A DNA stretch of 64,000 bases from Phycisphaerales bacterium UBA5793 (GTDB lineage Bacteria > Planctomycetota > Phycisphaerae > Phycisphaerales > UBA5793). How positions within the stretch are numbered: the first letter of the stretch is position 1; each line of letters starts with the position of its first letter. The position numbers and the translations under genes were made by a program. The stretch is taken from assembly GCA_002418285.1 (NCBI GenBank), contig DIDT01000032.1:92184-156183 (forward strand), in the 5' to 3' direction. Below the pieces are notes generated by a model. That model was not told where the DNA came from. It did no database searches and worked only from the letters and a program-made list of their open reading frames with translations. Below are positions 8,436-17,069 of this stretch, one piece after another.

Positions 8436-9689
8436 TCAGCAGGTGACGACGCCGGGCTTGACGCTTTCCCACGCCGCTTTCATCTCCTCGGCGGTAATCG
8501 GTTTGCGGGTGTCCATCATCCGAATGAAGCAGTCGAACAGGTACGCCGCGTCGTGGGGACCCGGCGATGCCTCCGGATGGTACTGCACGGCAAGGATGGG
8601 CTTGCTCCGGTGCCTGAACCCCGCAAGCGTGTCGTCGTTGAGGTTCACATGCGTCGGTTCGCAGTCGGCATCGCGCATCGAATCCGTCTCGACGGCAAAG
8701 CCGTGGTTCTGGCTGGTGATCTCCACGTGACCGGTGAGCAGATTCTTGACGGGCTGGTTCGCTCCGCGGTGGCCGAACTTTAGTTTGTAGGTCTGCGCGC
8801 CCAGCGCCAGGCAGAGCAGTTGATGCCCGAGGCAAATGCCAAACGTCGGCACTTCGCCCGCGACTTCGCGGAGCGTGTTGATCGTCGCATCGACGGCCGC
8901 CGGATCACCGGGGCCGTTGCTGACAAACAGGCCGTCGGGTTTGAGCTGACGAATGGCGTCGGCAGACGTGTCGTAGGGCACCACCTTCACTTCGCAGCCG
9001 CGCTCGACGAGGTGGCGCAGAATGTTTTGCTTGGCGCCGCAGTCGATGGCGACCACGCGCCGTGTGCGCGTCTTGCCATGCGGCGAGCGCTCGTCGGTCA
9101 TGCCGGCCCAATGACCGAGGTTCTGCGACCAGCCGTATCCTTCATTGACGCTGACGCCGGCGGCCAGATTGCTTCCAGACATGGCCGGGCTGGCCTTGGC
9201 CTGCGCAACCAGTTGTTCGTCGGTCAGTGAATCATCAGCACTCAGCACGCCGCGCATGGCGCCCTCAGTGCGCAGCCTTCGTGTGAGTGCTCGGGTGTCG
9301 ATGCCTTCGACAGCCAGCACGCCCGATTTGGCCAGCCACGTCGAGAGATCGATCGTCGCGCGGTGGTTGCTCACAATGCGGCTCAACTCGCGCACCACGA
9401 ACCCCGCCACCTGGATCGTCTTGCTTTCCATGTCCTCCGGATTCACGCCGTAATTGCCGATGAGCGGAGCAGTCATCGTCAGAATCTGGCCGGCGTAGGA
9501 GGGATCGGTGAGCGATTCCTGGTAGCCGCACATGGCCGTATTGAACACGACCTCACCCGGTACAGTGAGCGGTTTTCCGGCAGCGTCGGAGGTTGCGCCG
9601 AAGGCCCTGCCGTGGAAGATGGTGCCGTCTTCAAGGGCCAGGCGGGCGGCGCGCCGATCGGGAATCTCGTTGCTGTGCTTCGGGCTCAT
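8436..9689 (-). CDS. carA: Carbamoyl-phosphate synthase, small (glutaminase) subunit
   Basis: 417 residues. CarA releases ammonia from glutamine for carbamoyl phosphate, feeding pyrimidine and arginine synthesis. The N-terminal CPSase domain shows ALEDGTIFHGRAFG, VVFNTAMCGYQESLTDPSY and IGNYGVN. The class I glutamine amidotransferase domain shows the nucleophile elbow FGICLGHQLL, then FGHRGANQPV, and the His-Glu pair in VQYHPEASPGPHD. ATG 9689 has GGAG seven bases upstream. It lies 100 bases after pyrD on the same strand, which supports a pyrimidine operon. No carB is visible here. Confidence 0.95.
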   Translation of the reverse strand: MSPKHSNEIPDRRAARLALEDGTIFHGRAFGATSDAAGKPLTVPGEVVFNTAMCGYQESLTDPSYAGQILTMTAPLIGNYGVNPEDMESKTIQVAGFVVRELSRIVSNHRATIDLSTWLAKSGVLAVEGIDTRALTRRLRTEGAMRGVLSADDSLTDEQLVAQAKASPAMSGSNLAAGVSVNEGYGWSQNLGHWAGMTDERSPHGKTRTRRVVAIDCGAKQNILRHLVERGCEVKVVPYDTSADAIRQLKPDGLFVSNGPGDPAAVDATINTLREVAGEVPTFGICLGHQLLCLALGAQTYKLKFGHRGANQPVKNLLTGHVEITSQNHGFAVETDSMRDADCEPTHVNLNDDTLAGFRHRSKPILAVQYHPEASPGPHDAAYLFDCFIRMMDTRKPITAEEMKAAWESVKPGVVTC

Positions 9690-9789
9690 GTTTTCTCCGG
9701 AAGATTCAATGCGCGCCGGCGGCAACTGACCAACGTCCGTGAAGATTAGCGGCCTCGCCGGCGACGTCAGCCTACCCATTGCACACCGA

Positions 9790-10728
9790 CTACATCTCAA
9801 CCCGCCCGATTAGTTCGCTCACGCTTCGGCAACCCTGCCTGGCAACCCATTGCGCCAGCCCCGCAACCACCTTAAGGGGCAATCTCGGATCGACAAACAG
9901 CGCGGTGCCCATGCCAACGGCGGTCGCGCCCGCGAGGATGAACTCAGCCGCATCCTCCCAGCGCATCACGCCGCCGAGACCGATGATCGGCTTGCCGGCC
10001 TTCCGGGCCACCGTCTGGTAGACATCGCGCACCATGCGCACTGCGATGGGGTGGATGCCCGGCCCGCTGTACCCTGCCGTCCCGTTGGCGATGCGCGGCT
10101 TGCGCGTGTGCACGTCGATCGAGAGCGCTGTGAACGTGTTGATCAGTGTCAACGCATCGGCGCCGCTTTCAACGGCGGCCTCGGCCATCTTGACGATCGA
10201 CGGGGCATTCGGACTCAACTTGACGATGAGTTTCGATTGCGTGATCGCCGGCCGCACTTCTGCCAGCAAGGCGCGCAACGAATCGGGATCCTCGCCGAAG
10301 ATCAATCCATCGGCGGTGTTCGGACAACTGACGTTGAGTTCGATGGCTGGAATGTGCGGCGAGGCGTCAAATGCACTCGCCACCTTGACGTAGTCGTCAA
10401 TCCCGTTGCCCGCGACCGAGCCGATGACCGTCGCGGGGCACGACGCCGCGCGCGGCAACTGCTCGCGCACAAAAGCGTCAATACCCATGTTCGCCAGGCC
10501 GATGGCGTTGAGCATTCCCGCTGGGGAATCGAGAATCCTCCAGGGCTTGTTGCCCTCGCGCGGCTCCGCGGTGATGGACTTGGTCACGACCGCGCCGATG
10601 CGCGAGAGGTCCAGCACATCGGCCATCTCATCGACGTAGCCGCACGTCCCGGCCGCCAACACGACGGGGTTGTGCAGAGAGATTCCGCAGAGATCCGTCG
10701 TCAAACTGGTGGGCGTCGGTTCAGCCAT
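9790..10728 (-). CDS. pyrD: Dihydroorotate dehydrogenase, class 1 (FMN)
   Basis: The 312-residue enzyme of the fourth step of UMP synthesis, oxidising dihydroorotate to orotate. It is soluble. The TIM barrel shows NPVVLAAGTCGYVDEM, VVTKSITAEPREGN, NAIGLANMG, the catalytic-Cys motif ELNVSCPNT, KLSPNAPSI, and the FMN phosphate-binding end GLGGVMRWEDAAEFILAGA. The Cys in NVSCPN marks class 1 (1B type) rather than the membrane class 2. No PyrK partner is seen next door, so its electron acceptor is unclear. It sits between the BaiN-type flavoprotein and carA on the same strand. Confidence 0.94.
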   Translation of the reverse strand: MAEPTPTSLTTDLCGISLHNPVVLAAGTCGYVDEMADVLDLSRIGAVVTKSITAEPREGNKPWRILDSPAGMLNAIGLANMGIDAFVREQLPRAASCPATVIGSVAGNGIDDYVKVASAFDASPHIPAIELNVSCPNTADGLIFGEDPDSLRALLAEVRPAITQSKLIVKLSPNAPSIVKMAEAAVESGADALTLINTFTALSIDVHTRKPRIANGTAGYSGPGIHPIAVRMVRDVYQTVARKAGKPIIGLGGVMRWEDAAEFILAGATAVGMGTALFVDPRLPLKVVAGLAQWVARQGCRSVSELIGRVEM

Positions 10729-10797
10729 GCGCTGGGGCGATCGCTGCGATGGTAGTGCCGTCGGCGGGCATCGCCTTTTGAATTGCCCGCAGGCTCG

Positions 10798-12036
10798 CTA
10801 GACCGACACCCCGGCGACGTAGCCGCTCGACCAGGCCCACTGGAAGTTGTACCCGCCGATGCGGCCGTCCACATCGCAGATCTCCCCACACAGGAACACG
10901 CCGGGACACACGCGCGACTCCATCGTCGCTACGTTGATCTCGCGGAGCGGCACGCCCCCAGCCGTTACCTCAGCGACGGCGAAGCCCTTGTCGCCGACGA
11001 TGGGAAGCGGCATGGCCGTGATGGCCTGCACCAGCGCGCGGCGCGATTCGCGCGAAAGTTGGCTGATCGGTCGGGAGGGATCGACCTTCGCTTCCTCGCA
11101 GAGCGCACGCGTCAGTCGCTCGGGAAGCTTTCGGCGCAGCACCCCTGCGATATTTCGATCATCGCGTGTCTGAAGCAATCCGTCGATGTTGTCGGCGGAT
11201 TCATCCGGCAGCCAGTTGACTGTGAGTTGCGTGTTCGGGTCGCTCGCATGCGCAGCGAGGTAGTACCGGCTGATGTCCAGAACGGAGGGGCCGGACAAGC
11301 CGAAGTGGGTGCACAGCGTGGAGTCCGTAAACGCGGCGAGCACTTTTCCTGTGGCGCTGCGCACTTCGAGTCTTGTGTGAAGCGTCAGTCCGCTCAGCGC
11401 ACGAATGAAGTGGCCTTCGGGAAGGAGAAGCGGCACGAGCGCGGGGAAGATGCGCTCGGTGAGCGAATGTCCCAGGCGGCTCGCCAGCGTGTAACCGAAA
11501 CCATCCGAACCGGTCTTGGGCAGACTGCGGCCACCAGTGGCCAGGATCACTCGATCAGCCCTGCAATTGCCCCACGGTCCGTGCAATTCGAATCGTCCGG
11601 CATCCGTTCGCTCGATCGACTCCACGCGGTGCCCCGGCTTGATGTGTGCACCGACGCGTCGCACCTCGCCGAGGAGTGCGTCGAGCACGGTCGAGGCGTC
11701 ATCGGTGATGGGAAAGAGCTTACCGGTGTCCTCCCGCTTGAGTTCCACGCCAATTTTTCGGAAGAAAGTGACGGTTTTTGCCGAGTCAAATCGCTGGATT
11801 ACTTTTCGGATGGCGTGTCGAGACGAACCGGCGAAAGCCCTCTCGTCCACGACATCATGTGTCACATTACAGCGGCCGCCACCCGAGACGAGAAGCTTGG
11901 CGCCGATGCGATTGGCTCCATCAAACACGATGAGATATGTTCGTTTCGCGCTACGCGCGTTTACCTGTCCTGCCCAGATTGCCGCCATGAGTCCTGCGGC
12001 CCCTGCACCGACGACGACCACATCAGCACGATCCAT
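10798..12036 (-). CDS. BaiN/YhiN (HI0933)-family FAD-dependent oxidoreductase
   Basis: 412 residues. A Rossmann FAD-binding N-terminus, VVVVGAGAAGLMAAIWAG, is followed by the family signature LLVSGGGRCNVTHDV, GKLFPITDDASTVLDALL and VILATGGRSLPKTGSDGFGY. The C-terminal EVTAGGVPLREI...MESRVCPGVFLCGEICDVDG...GGYNFQWAWSSGYVAG is diagnostic of the HI0933 family. Some members reduce bile-acid intermediates, but for most the substrate is unknown, and so it is here. ATG 12036 is chosen because the fingerprint begins right after it. It is the first gene of the minus-strand run that continues with pyrD and carA. Confidence 0.9.
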   Translation of the reverse strand: MDRADVVVVGAGAAGLMAAIWAGQVNARSAKRTYLIVFDGANRIGAKLLVSGGGRCNVTHDVVDERAFAGSSRHAIRKVIQRFDSAKTVTFFRKIGVELKREDTGKLFPITDDASTVLDALLGEVRRVGAHIKPGHRVESIERTDAGRFELHGPWGNCRADRVILATGGRSLPKTGSDGFGYTLASRLGHSLTERIFPALVPLLLPEGHFIRALSGLTLHTRLEVRSATGKVLAAFTDSTLCTHFGLSGPSVLDISRYYLAAHASDPNTQLTVNWLPDESADNIDGLLQTRDDRNIAGVLRRKLPERLTRALCEEAKVDPSRPISQLSRESRRALVQAITAMPLPIVGDKGFAVAEVTAGGVPLREINVATMESRVCPGVFLCGEICDVDGRIGGYNFQWAWSSGYVAGVSV

Positions 12037-12418
12037 GGGTGAGCATAGTCGCGCGGCAAACCGAAACAGAGTTGCTCCCAACTGCTGAACAGATGTTTGG
12101 GTTGCGAACTTTTGTTTCTCGCGCGCTTGCTTCACGCATGGCCATGTGAACAATCCCTGCGATCTCGATACTGAAGCAAGCATCCCGTTGGCTTCAGGTA
12201 TCGGAGTGTCGCGTGCAAGAGGGGTCGGCAAGCGCGATACGGGCTGCCCTTCCAGTCGGCATCAAGACAGGTGCGCAATACGACTGGTGACGCCGGCAAA
12301 CAAGCAGGTTTCACGGTTTCGGTTTCGTTGAACCGGGGCCCCGAGTCCTGTCGGGTTCAAAGTAGCCCGCAACATGCGAGGAGCGTCGCACGGCGTCGCT
12401 TCGATCGAGGGGAAGAGA
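12037..12418. other. Divergent intergenic region
   Basis: About 380 bases between the start of the BaiN-type gene (minus) and the secreted orphan gene (plus). Short frames here look non-coding. It must carry the promoters for both directions. No RNA gene, riboswitch or clear operator was recognised. Confidence 0.5.
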
Positions 12419-14035
12419 ATGCCCATCCGACGAATCTGGATTGTGGTTTTGGCCACCATCGGCACGATTGCGTGTGCGCCCGCCCTGGCGACAAGCTCAC
12501 GCGAAGCGGTCAATGCGACCGAAGCCGCAACCCGGTCACGGGCCGCCGAAGCGCAGCCGTGTGTTTGGACTCGCGATTTTCCGCCACCGGTCGACGAACT
12601 GCCGATTTCCGTGATTCCCAGGGGTGATAGCTTCGCCGTGTGGACGCCGGATCTGGGGACCCTCCGCGAGGCGGTTGACCTCCCGTTTTATCTCTCCACC
12701 GATTGCGATGTGCAAACTCGGCTGGAGGTTGATACGAACGGTTATGACATGATCTTTCAGATCATGAATACCACCGGTTTGGCGCAGAGTCTGCCGACAC
12801 TGCAGATCCCCGGCAATCAGCTGTTGCCGGTCATTGAGAATCTCGATCATCGAGTTGGATGCGAGTGGGAGACCATCGATGCGAGTGATGGCAGTCAATA
12901 TTCCTCGCGCAAGGCGGCGTATCCCGAATCGCTGTACGCGCCGGTGCTTGTGATGCGCGACTGGCACTTCGCAGTTGGCTTCGCACTGCATTACGACGTC
13001 TTGGGGTACGCCCATGACATCCGCACGAATCTGTATCGTGGTCCATCCGGATCCCCGTATGCCGATTTCTGGACCGCCCGCTTCTACCTCGATGGAATGA
13101 TTCAGCCAGGTGAGACGCGGTACTACCGCATCAACGTCTACTACAACCTGCCCAAGGACTGGATTTTCACGCTCCGATCCTATCGCAAGTTTCTCCGCTC
13201 GGCGTACGGCGGCGTCCAGTACCGCCAGGACATGCGCCCCGTCTGGATGCAGCAGCTTGGAGATACGCGGCGGTTGTCATCCGACAACACGCGCGGCTTT
13301 AACGGCGCCCGCGCCGATCTCAACGGGTTCGTTGAGGATGTCGATTCCGATCTGGGGTACATGCTCAGCGCGGGTTACGAACGAGCACTCGTGCGCACTC
13401 CGGCCGGAGTGTACTACCGAAACCGTCAGAACAACTTTCCACCACAGATCACAACCTCCTGGACGCCGCCGATGCGGGCGACAGGCCGCGAGTGGCGCCG
13501 GATGGGTCAGGCCGGAATTGACCTCTACTTCTGGTGGGGACGCAGTGGCCAGTTCGCGGATCGCTGGGACGATGATGAACTGGACGATTTCGATCCTTCC
13601 GATTCGACGCAATCCAGCCAGATGATGCTGGAATGGACGAACGCCATCGACGTGGGCGCAGTGGGATTGGGCCTCGACAAGTTCACCGTCCTGCGGCCGT
13701 GGGCCGCATTTCCATGGCTTGATCGACTTTGGGCCGCCAAATCAGATGCGTCGTTCGTTGCGGAGCCAGTCGCGTATGACCTGCTGAACATCCGCGTTCC
13801 GACCTTTCTCTATTCAGAAGACGTTCGCAACCAGCCTCATTTGCTGGCGGACTTCCTCGTCCCCGGTCGCGAGATCTGGGTGCTGTTGGAGGGTGAAGAT
13901 AACACTCTACAACGTGCACTCGAGTTGATTGACAATGGTCTAACGATTGTGACCAATGCTCAGGACTTTGGCGCCGACGACCTGATGGAGGCGGTGCGCC
14001 GGGCGCAGAACTGCGGACCATTTCGCGGCGATTGA
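12419..14035 (+). CDS. Secreted protein of unknown function
   Basis: 538 residues. ATG 12419 follows AGGGGA at 5-nt spacing and opens with a signal peptide (MPIRRIWIVVLATIGTIACA). The mature part is rich in aromatic residues and has a sheet-like first half (e.g. LPFYLSTDCDVQTRLEV, then YRINVYYNLPKDWIF). The region around residues 330-440 (PPMRATGREWRRMGQAGIDL, FYWW-type segments, then an Asp-rich DDDELDDFDPSD) resembles the catalytic region of glycoside-hydrolase-like barrels only loosely. No catalytic motif could be assigned. It stands alone between divergent and convergent neighbours. Confidence 0.75.
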   Translation: MPIRRIWIVVLATIGTIACAPALATSSREAVNATEAATRSRAAEAQPCVWTRDFPPPVDELPISVIPRGDSFAVWTPDLGTLREAVDLPFYLSTDCDVQTRLEVDTNGYDMIFQIMNTTGLAQSLPTLQIPGNQLLPVIENLDHRVGCEWETIDASDGSQYSSRKAAYPESLYAPVLVMRDWHFAVGFALHYDVLGYAHDIRTNLYRGPSGSPYADFWTARFYLDGMIQPGETRYYRINVYYNLPKDWIFTLRSYRKFLRSAYGGVQYRQDMRPVWMQQLGDTRRLSSDNTRGFNGARADLNGFVEDVDSDLGYMLSAGYERALVRTPAGVYYRNRQNNFPPQITTSWTPPMRATGREWRRMGQAGIDLYFWWGRSGQFADRWDDDELDDFDPSDSTQSSQMMLEWTNAIDVGAVGLGLDKFTVLRPWAAFPWLDRLWAAKSDASFVAEPVAYDLLNIRVPTFLYSEDVRNQPHLLADFLVPGREIWVLLEGEDNTLQRALELIDNGLTIVTNAQDFGADDLMEAVRRAQNCGPFRGD

Positions 14036-14054
14036 GCGATCGGGCGAGCAGGCC

Positions 14055-14792
14055 TTACCGTGCCCACGAGTCCGGTTGGGGAGCTTCCGCTGGCTCGCTA
14101 TCGATAACAACCCGCCAGGCATGGAGGCCGAAGCGCCCGTCCCAGGGCGGTCCGCCATACAACTCATCGCCCAGCAGCGGGTGGCCGAGGTGCGACAGCC
14201 CCGCGCGAATCTGGTGCCGCCGACCCGGTCCGATCAGATCCACCTCGAGCAGCGTGTGGTGCGGGAATCTTGTGCGCACTCGCCATCGGCACTGACCTCG
14301 TTCGGCGTCCGCGCCTGAATCAGAAACCGAGATTTTCCTTGAGCGTCGGTAGCGCGAGTGGAAGAACAGTTCGAATGAACCCGGCGATGCATCACCCTCG
14401 ACCATCGCGAGGTATGTTTTGCCAATCCCGCCCGATGGCCTGCGAATTGCACTTCTGAGCCGCGCGACGGCTTCGTCACTTCGTCCCGCAATCACGCAGC
14501 CTGAGGTGAGATAATCCAGTCGCTGCACCAGGCCGGACTCGCGCAGTGGAGCCAGCTCGGGAAACTGCGCTTCCAGCCAGTCCTGGAGCACCGGATCCGA
14601 TGATGACGCCTCATCTGATCCAGACCCATGCCCGCCGTGGCCGGTGCGCACGCAGTGCCAGCCGCTGGGTTTGTTGATGACGAGCCACTGTTCCGTCTGG
14701 CCGATCGCTTGGGGTTGGATTGGTGTCTGCGGCAAGCTGGTCTCCGGGTGATTATGGCCCATCGATTCGCAAGTGCCGGATTCCATTGACAT
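14055..14792 (-). CDS. RluA-family pseudouridine synthase
   Basis: Up to 245 residues. It isomerises uridine to pseudouridine in RNA. The catalytic Asp lies in LVQRLDYLTSGCVIAGRS, followed by IGKTYLAMVEGDA and the C-terminal signature GPGRRHQIRAGLSHLGHPLL then GDELYGG. The N-terminal S4 RNA-binding domain of larger RluA proteins is absent, so this is a short RluA/TruC-like form whose rRNA or tRNA target is unknown. The start is uncertain: ATGs at 14792, 14786 and 14762 are all in frame and none has a good ribosome site. It is divergent from comF. Confidence 0.85.
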   Translation of the reverse strand: MSMESGTCESMGHNHPETSLPQTPIQPQAIGQTEQWLVINKPSGWHCVRTGHGGHGSGSDEASSSDPVLQDWLEAQFPELAPLRESGLVQRLDYLTSGCVIAGRSDEAVARLRSAIRRPSGGIGKTYLAMVEGDASPGSFELFFHSRYRRSRKISVSDSGADAERGQCRWRVRTRFPHHTLLEVDLIGPGRRHQIRAGLSHLGHPLLGDELYGGPPWDGRFGLHAWRVVIDSEPAEAPQPDSWAR

Positions 14793-14814
14793 GCCCAGGG
14801 GGATTCAGGTCAAT

Positions 14815-15606
14815 ATGCTCATTTCAATGGAGTGGCGCACCCAATTGACCGCGGCAGGGGACCAGATCGAACGCGAGTGGCTGGGCTTCGCCCGGCCGCA
14901 CCCGGCTCGCGTGCTCGATGGCCTTTGTGGATTCTCGCAAGCCGCGTTTGTCCCCGATATCGTGGGCCAACACTACTGCCCACGCTGCGCCGGCTCGGTT
15001 GGAGCGGGAGAGTTCATCGAGGGTAAGGGCTGCGCGGCGTGCCGAAATCGTCGCTACCCGTGGGAGCAGATCATCCGCCTTGGTCGGCACGATGGCGACT
15101 TGCGCCAATGGGTCCACGAGATCAAGTTTCACGCATGGGATGCCATGGGGATCGAGCTTGGCCGCCGACTCGGTCGCTCGCTGATTCAGGTTGGTGTGCG
15201 GCCGGATGCGGTTGTTCCAGTTCCCGCATCCGCATGGCGGAGGTGGCGGCGCGGTATCGATCATTCGCGAACTATCGCGTCGGGAGTTGCTTCGGTCTTG
15301 GATCTACCCATTGTGCGGGCGATGAAACGAAAGTCGCGGCCGCCGCAGCGAGCCGTCCCGCCCTCGCGCCGTCGCGAGAATGTTCGCGGCGCGTTCGGCG
15401 TCCGTCGCCTGAACTTTCTTCGTGACGCTTCAATCTTGCTTGTGGATGATGTCACCACCACGCGGGCGACACTGCTTGAAGCATGCACCACCTTGCGCCG
15501 ACAGGCAGGCGTTGCGATCATCACGTGCGCGGTCCTGACCGTGGCAGAGACCGTTCGGAGTCAACGGGTCATCCCCGAAGGAGCCAGCCCCGATCATGGC
15601 GGGTAG
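14815..15606 (+). CDS. ComF-family phosphoribosyltransferase-like protein
   Basis: About 263 residues. The N-terminus carries a four-Cys zinc finger (YCPRCAG ... GCAACRNRRYPW). The rest is a type I phosphoribosyltransferase fold with KFHAWDAMGIELG, VVPVPASAWRRWRRGIDHS and the PRPP loop ILLVDDVTTTRATLLEA. ComF proteins take part in DNA uptake and processing in competent bacteria, probably with PriA, though the reaction is not settled. ATG 14815 is chosen for a CAGG six bases upstream. The ATG at 14827 is the alternative. Confidence 0.88.
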   Translation: MLISMEWRTQLTAAGDQIEREWLGFARPHPARVLDGLCGFSQAAFVPDIVGQHYCPRCAGSVGAGEFIEGKGCAACRNRRYPWEQIIRLGRHDGDLRQWVHEIKFHAWDAMGIELGRRLGRSLIQVGVRPDAVVPVPASAWRRWRRGIDHSRTIASGVASVLDLPIVRAMKRKSRPPQRAVPPSRRRENVRGAFGVRRLNFLRDASILLVDDVTTTRATLLEACTTLRRQAGVAIITCAVLTVAETVRSQRVIPEGASPDHGG

Positions 15607-15778
15607 GTGGACCGCCGACTAGGATTCGCACGTCAGCGGGGTGTGCCTGCGGGGAACGCTGAGCGGTCCTCGACTCAGCCGAGCCCCGTTTTCTTGGCAC
15701 ACTCTCCGTGCTTTTTTTCACAAGCGGTCGCTGACAACTTTCCCGGCGAACCGCATCAGGCAGGCGTGGTGGCAGCAA

Positions 15779-16939
15779 ATGACAGAGAACCTTCCTCGCA
15801 TCGAGGGTTCCGATGGACCGGACCCTGCAAGCCTCATCGATCAGGAAGATCGTGAAGCCTACAAACTGCACAAACTGGCCGGCGAGCGACAGAGCGCTGC
15901 TGCGACGAAACCTGAAACAGGCTTCGCTCGCCAGATGCTTCAGCTTGTCCTGATCCCCGCCCTGATCGTGGGTGGGGTGCTCGGCGTCTGGCTCATCGTT
16001 ATCTCACTCGGGGGTCAGGCGCAGAGTCTGGACATGGTGCTGGGCACGCTCGGCAAAACCGGCGGTGGCGTGCCCGCAGACCAGGAGCGCGCCCGCATGG
16101 CACTCAGCCTCCTGAGCATTATCGAAGATGCCTCCGATCCAAACGGCAGTTCAATCTCCGAGGAAGATCGGCACAAACTCGCCACTGAATTGCCCCGCAT
16201 CGCTCGTCTCAACCGTGGCGGCCACGAGGAGCTCTGTCGCGCCGTCATGGGCGCCCTGGGCCTGCTCGCCGATCCAACCACCGTCGAAGTCTTTCGTGAG
16301 TTCCTCGACTCACCCGACCAAAAAGACTGGTTTGCCGCAGTCTCCGGGTTGCACGGCTGGCGCGGCGACATGGCCGTCCTCGAACCATTGACGCCCCAAC
16401 TGCTCAAAGTCCTCCGCAACGCTCCCCGTCCAACTGACAATCCCCGGGATGACCAGCCGGTCGACTCGCTCGCGCCGATCACGATGTCCGTGCTGGCGGT
16501 CGTTGCGGACCCGCAGAATCAGGAAGTCCGCGAGGCGCTGGCCAAGGAACTCGGTGCCGCATCGGGGGCCAATCGTGACATCGCATGGAACGCCGGCACT
16601 GCCTTGGCCGTTCTGGGCGACGAGCGAGGGGTGCCCGTGGTGATATCCCTGCTCGATCGGCAGTGGCTCAGCGAGCAGCCATACGATCCCCGACTGCCCA
16701 ACAGCGGGCTGATCGACACTGCCTCGGTGCGAAAAATCATCACCAGCACGATCAATGTGGTGGTGGGCTTCGACCCGCGCTTGCAGGGATTCACCGTCCG
16801 GGTCAAGTCGCCGCAGGTCTGGGCTTTGATTGAGAAACTGGCCGAATCCGACCCCGACAGCGCGGTTCGCCAGTCAGCCCAGGCTGCGCTTGACGCGCGC
16901 GACGCGCAGCAAGGCGGCCGAAAGGAGTCCGGTGGCTGA
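15779..16939 (+). CDS. Single-pass membrane protein with HEAT-like repeats
   Basis: 386 residues. An acidic cytoplasmic N-terminus (~50 residues) is followed by one membrane helix (LIPALIVGGVLGVWLIVISL) and then a helical repeat domain on the far side. The repeats read as HEAT-like pairs (ELCRAVMGALGLLADPTTVE, WFAAVSGLHGWRGDMAVLEP, AWNAGTALAVLGDERGVPVV, SAVRQSAQAALDARDA). No catalytic motif is visible, so it is probably a protein-interaction scaffold. It lies 130 bases upstream of the ferredoxin-Rieske gene on the same strand and may be co-transcribed with it, so a role near an electron-transfer complex is possible but unproved. Confidence 0.75.
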   Translation: MTENLPRIEGSDGPDPASLIDQEDREAYKLHKLAGERQSAAATKPETGFARQMLQLVLIPALIVGGVLGVWLIVISLGGQAQSLDMVLGTLGKTGGGVPADQERARMALSLLSIIEDASDPNGSSISEEDRHKLATELPRIARLNRGGHEELCRAVMGALGLLADPTTVEVFREFLDSPDQKDWFAAVSGLHGWRGDMAVLEPLTPQLLKVLRNAPRPTDNPRDDQPVDSLAPITMSVLAVVADPQNQEVREALAKELGAASGANRDIAWNAGTALAVLGDERGVPVVISLLDRQWLSEQPYDPRLPNSGLIDTASVRKIITSTINVVVGFDPRLQGFTVRVKSPQVWALIEKLAESDPDSAVRQSAQAALDARDAQQGGRKESGG

Positions 16940-17069
16940 TTCGCACCAAAACCGGCTTAGACCCGGGTGCGGAGCGTGTCGTCCTTGCGTATCATCTGAA
17001 TCCCCGGTCTGATTCACGTCGATGAAGACCTTGAATAACGGTTTTTGATCTCAGCGAGAGTGCGACGAA

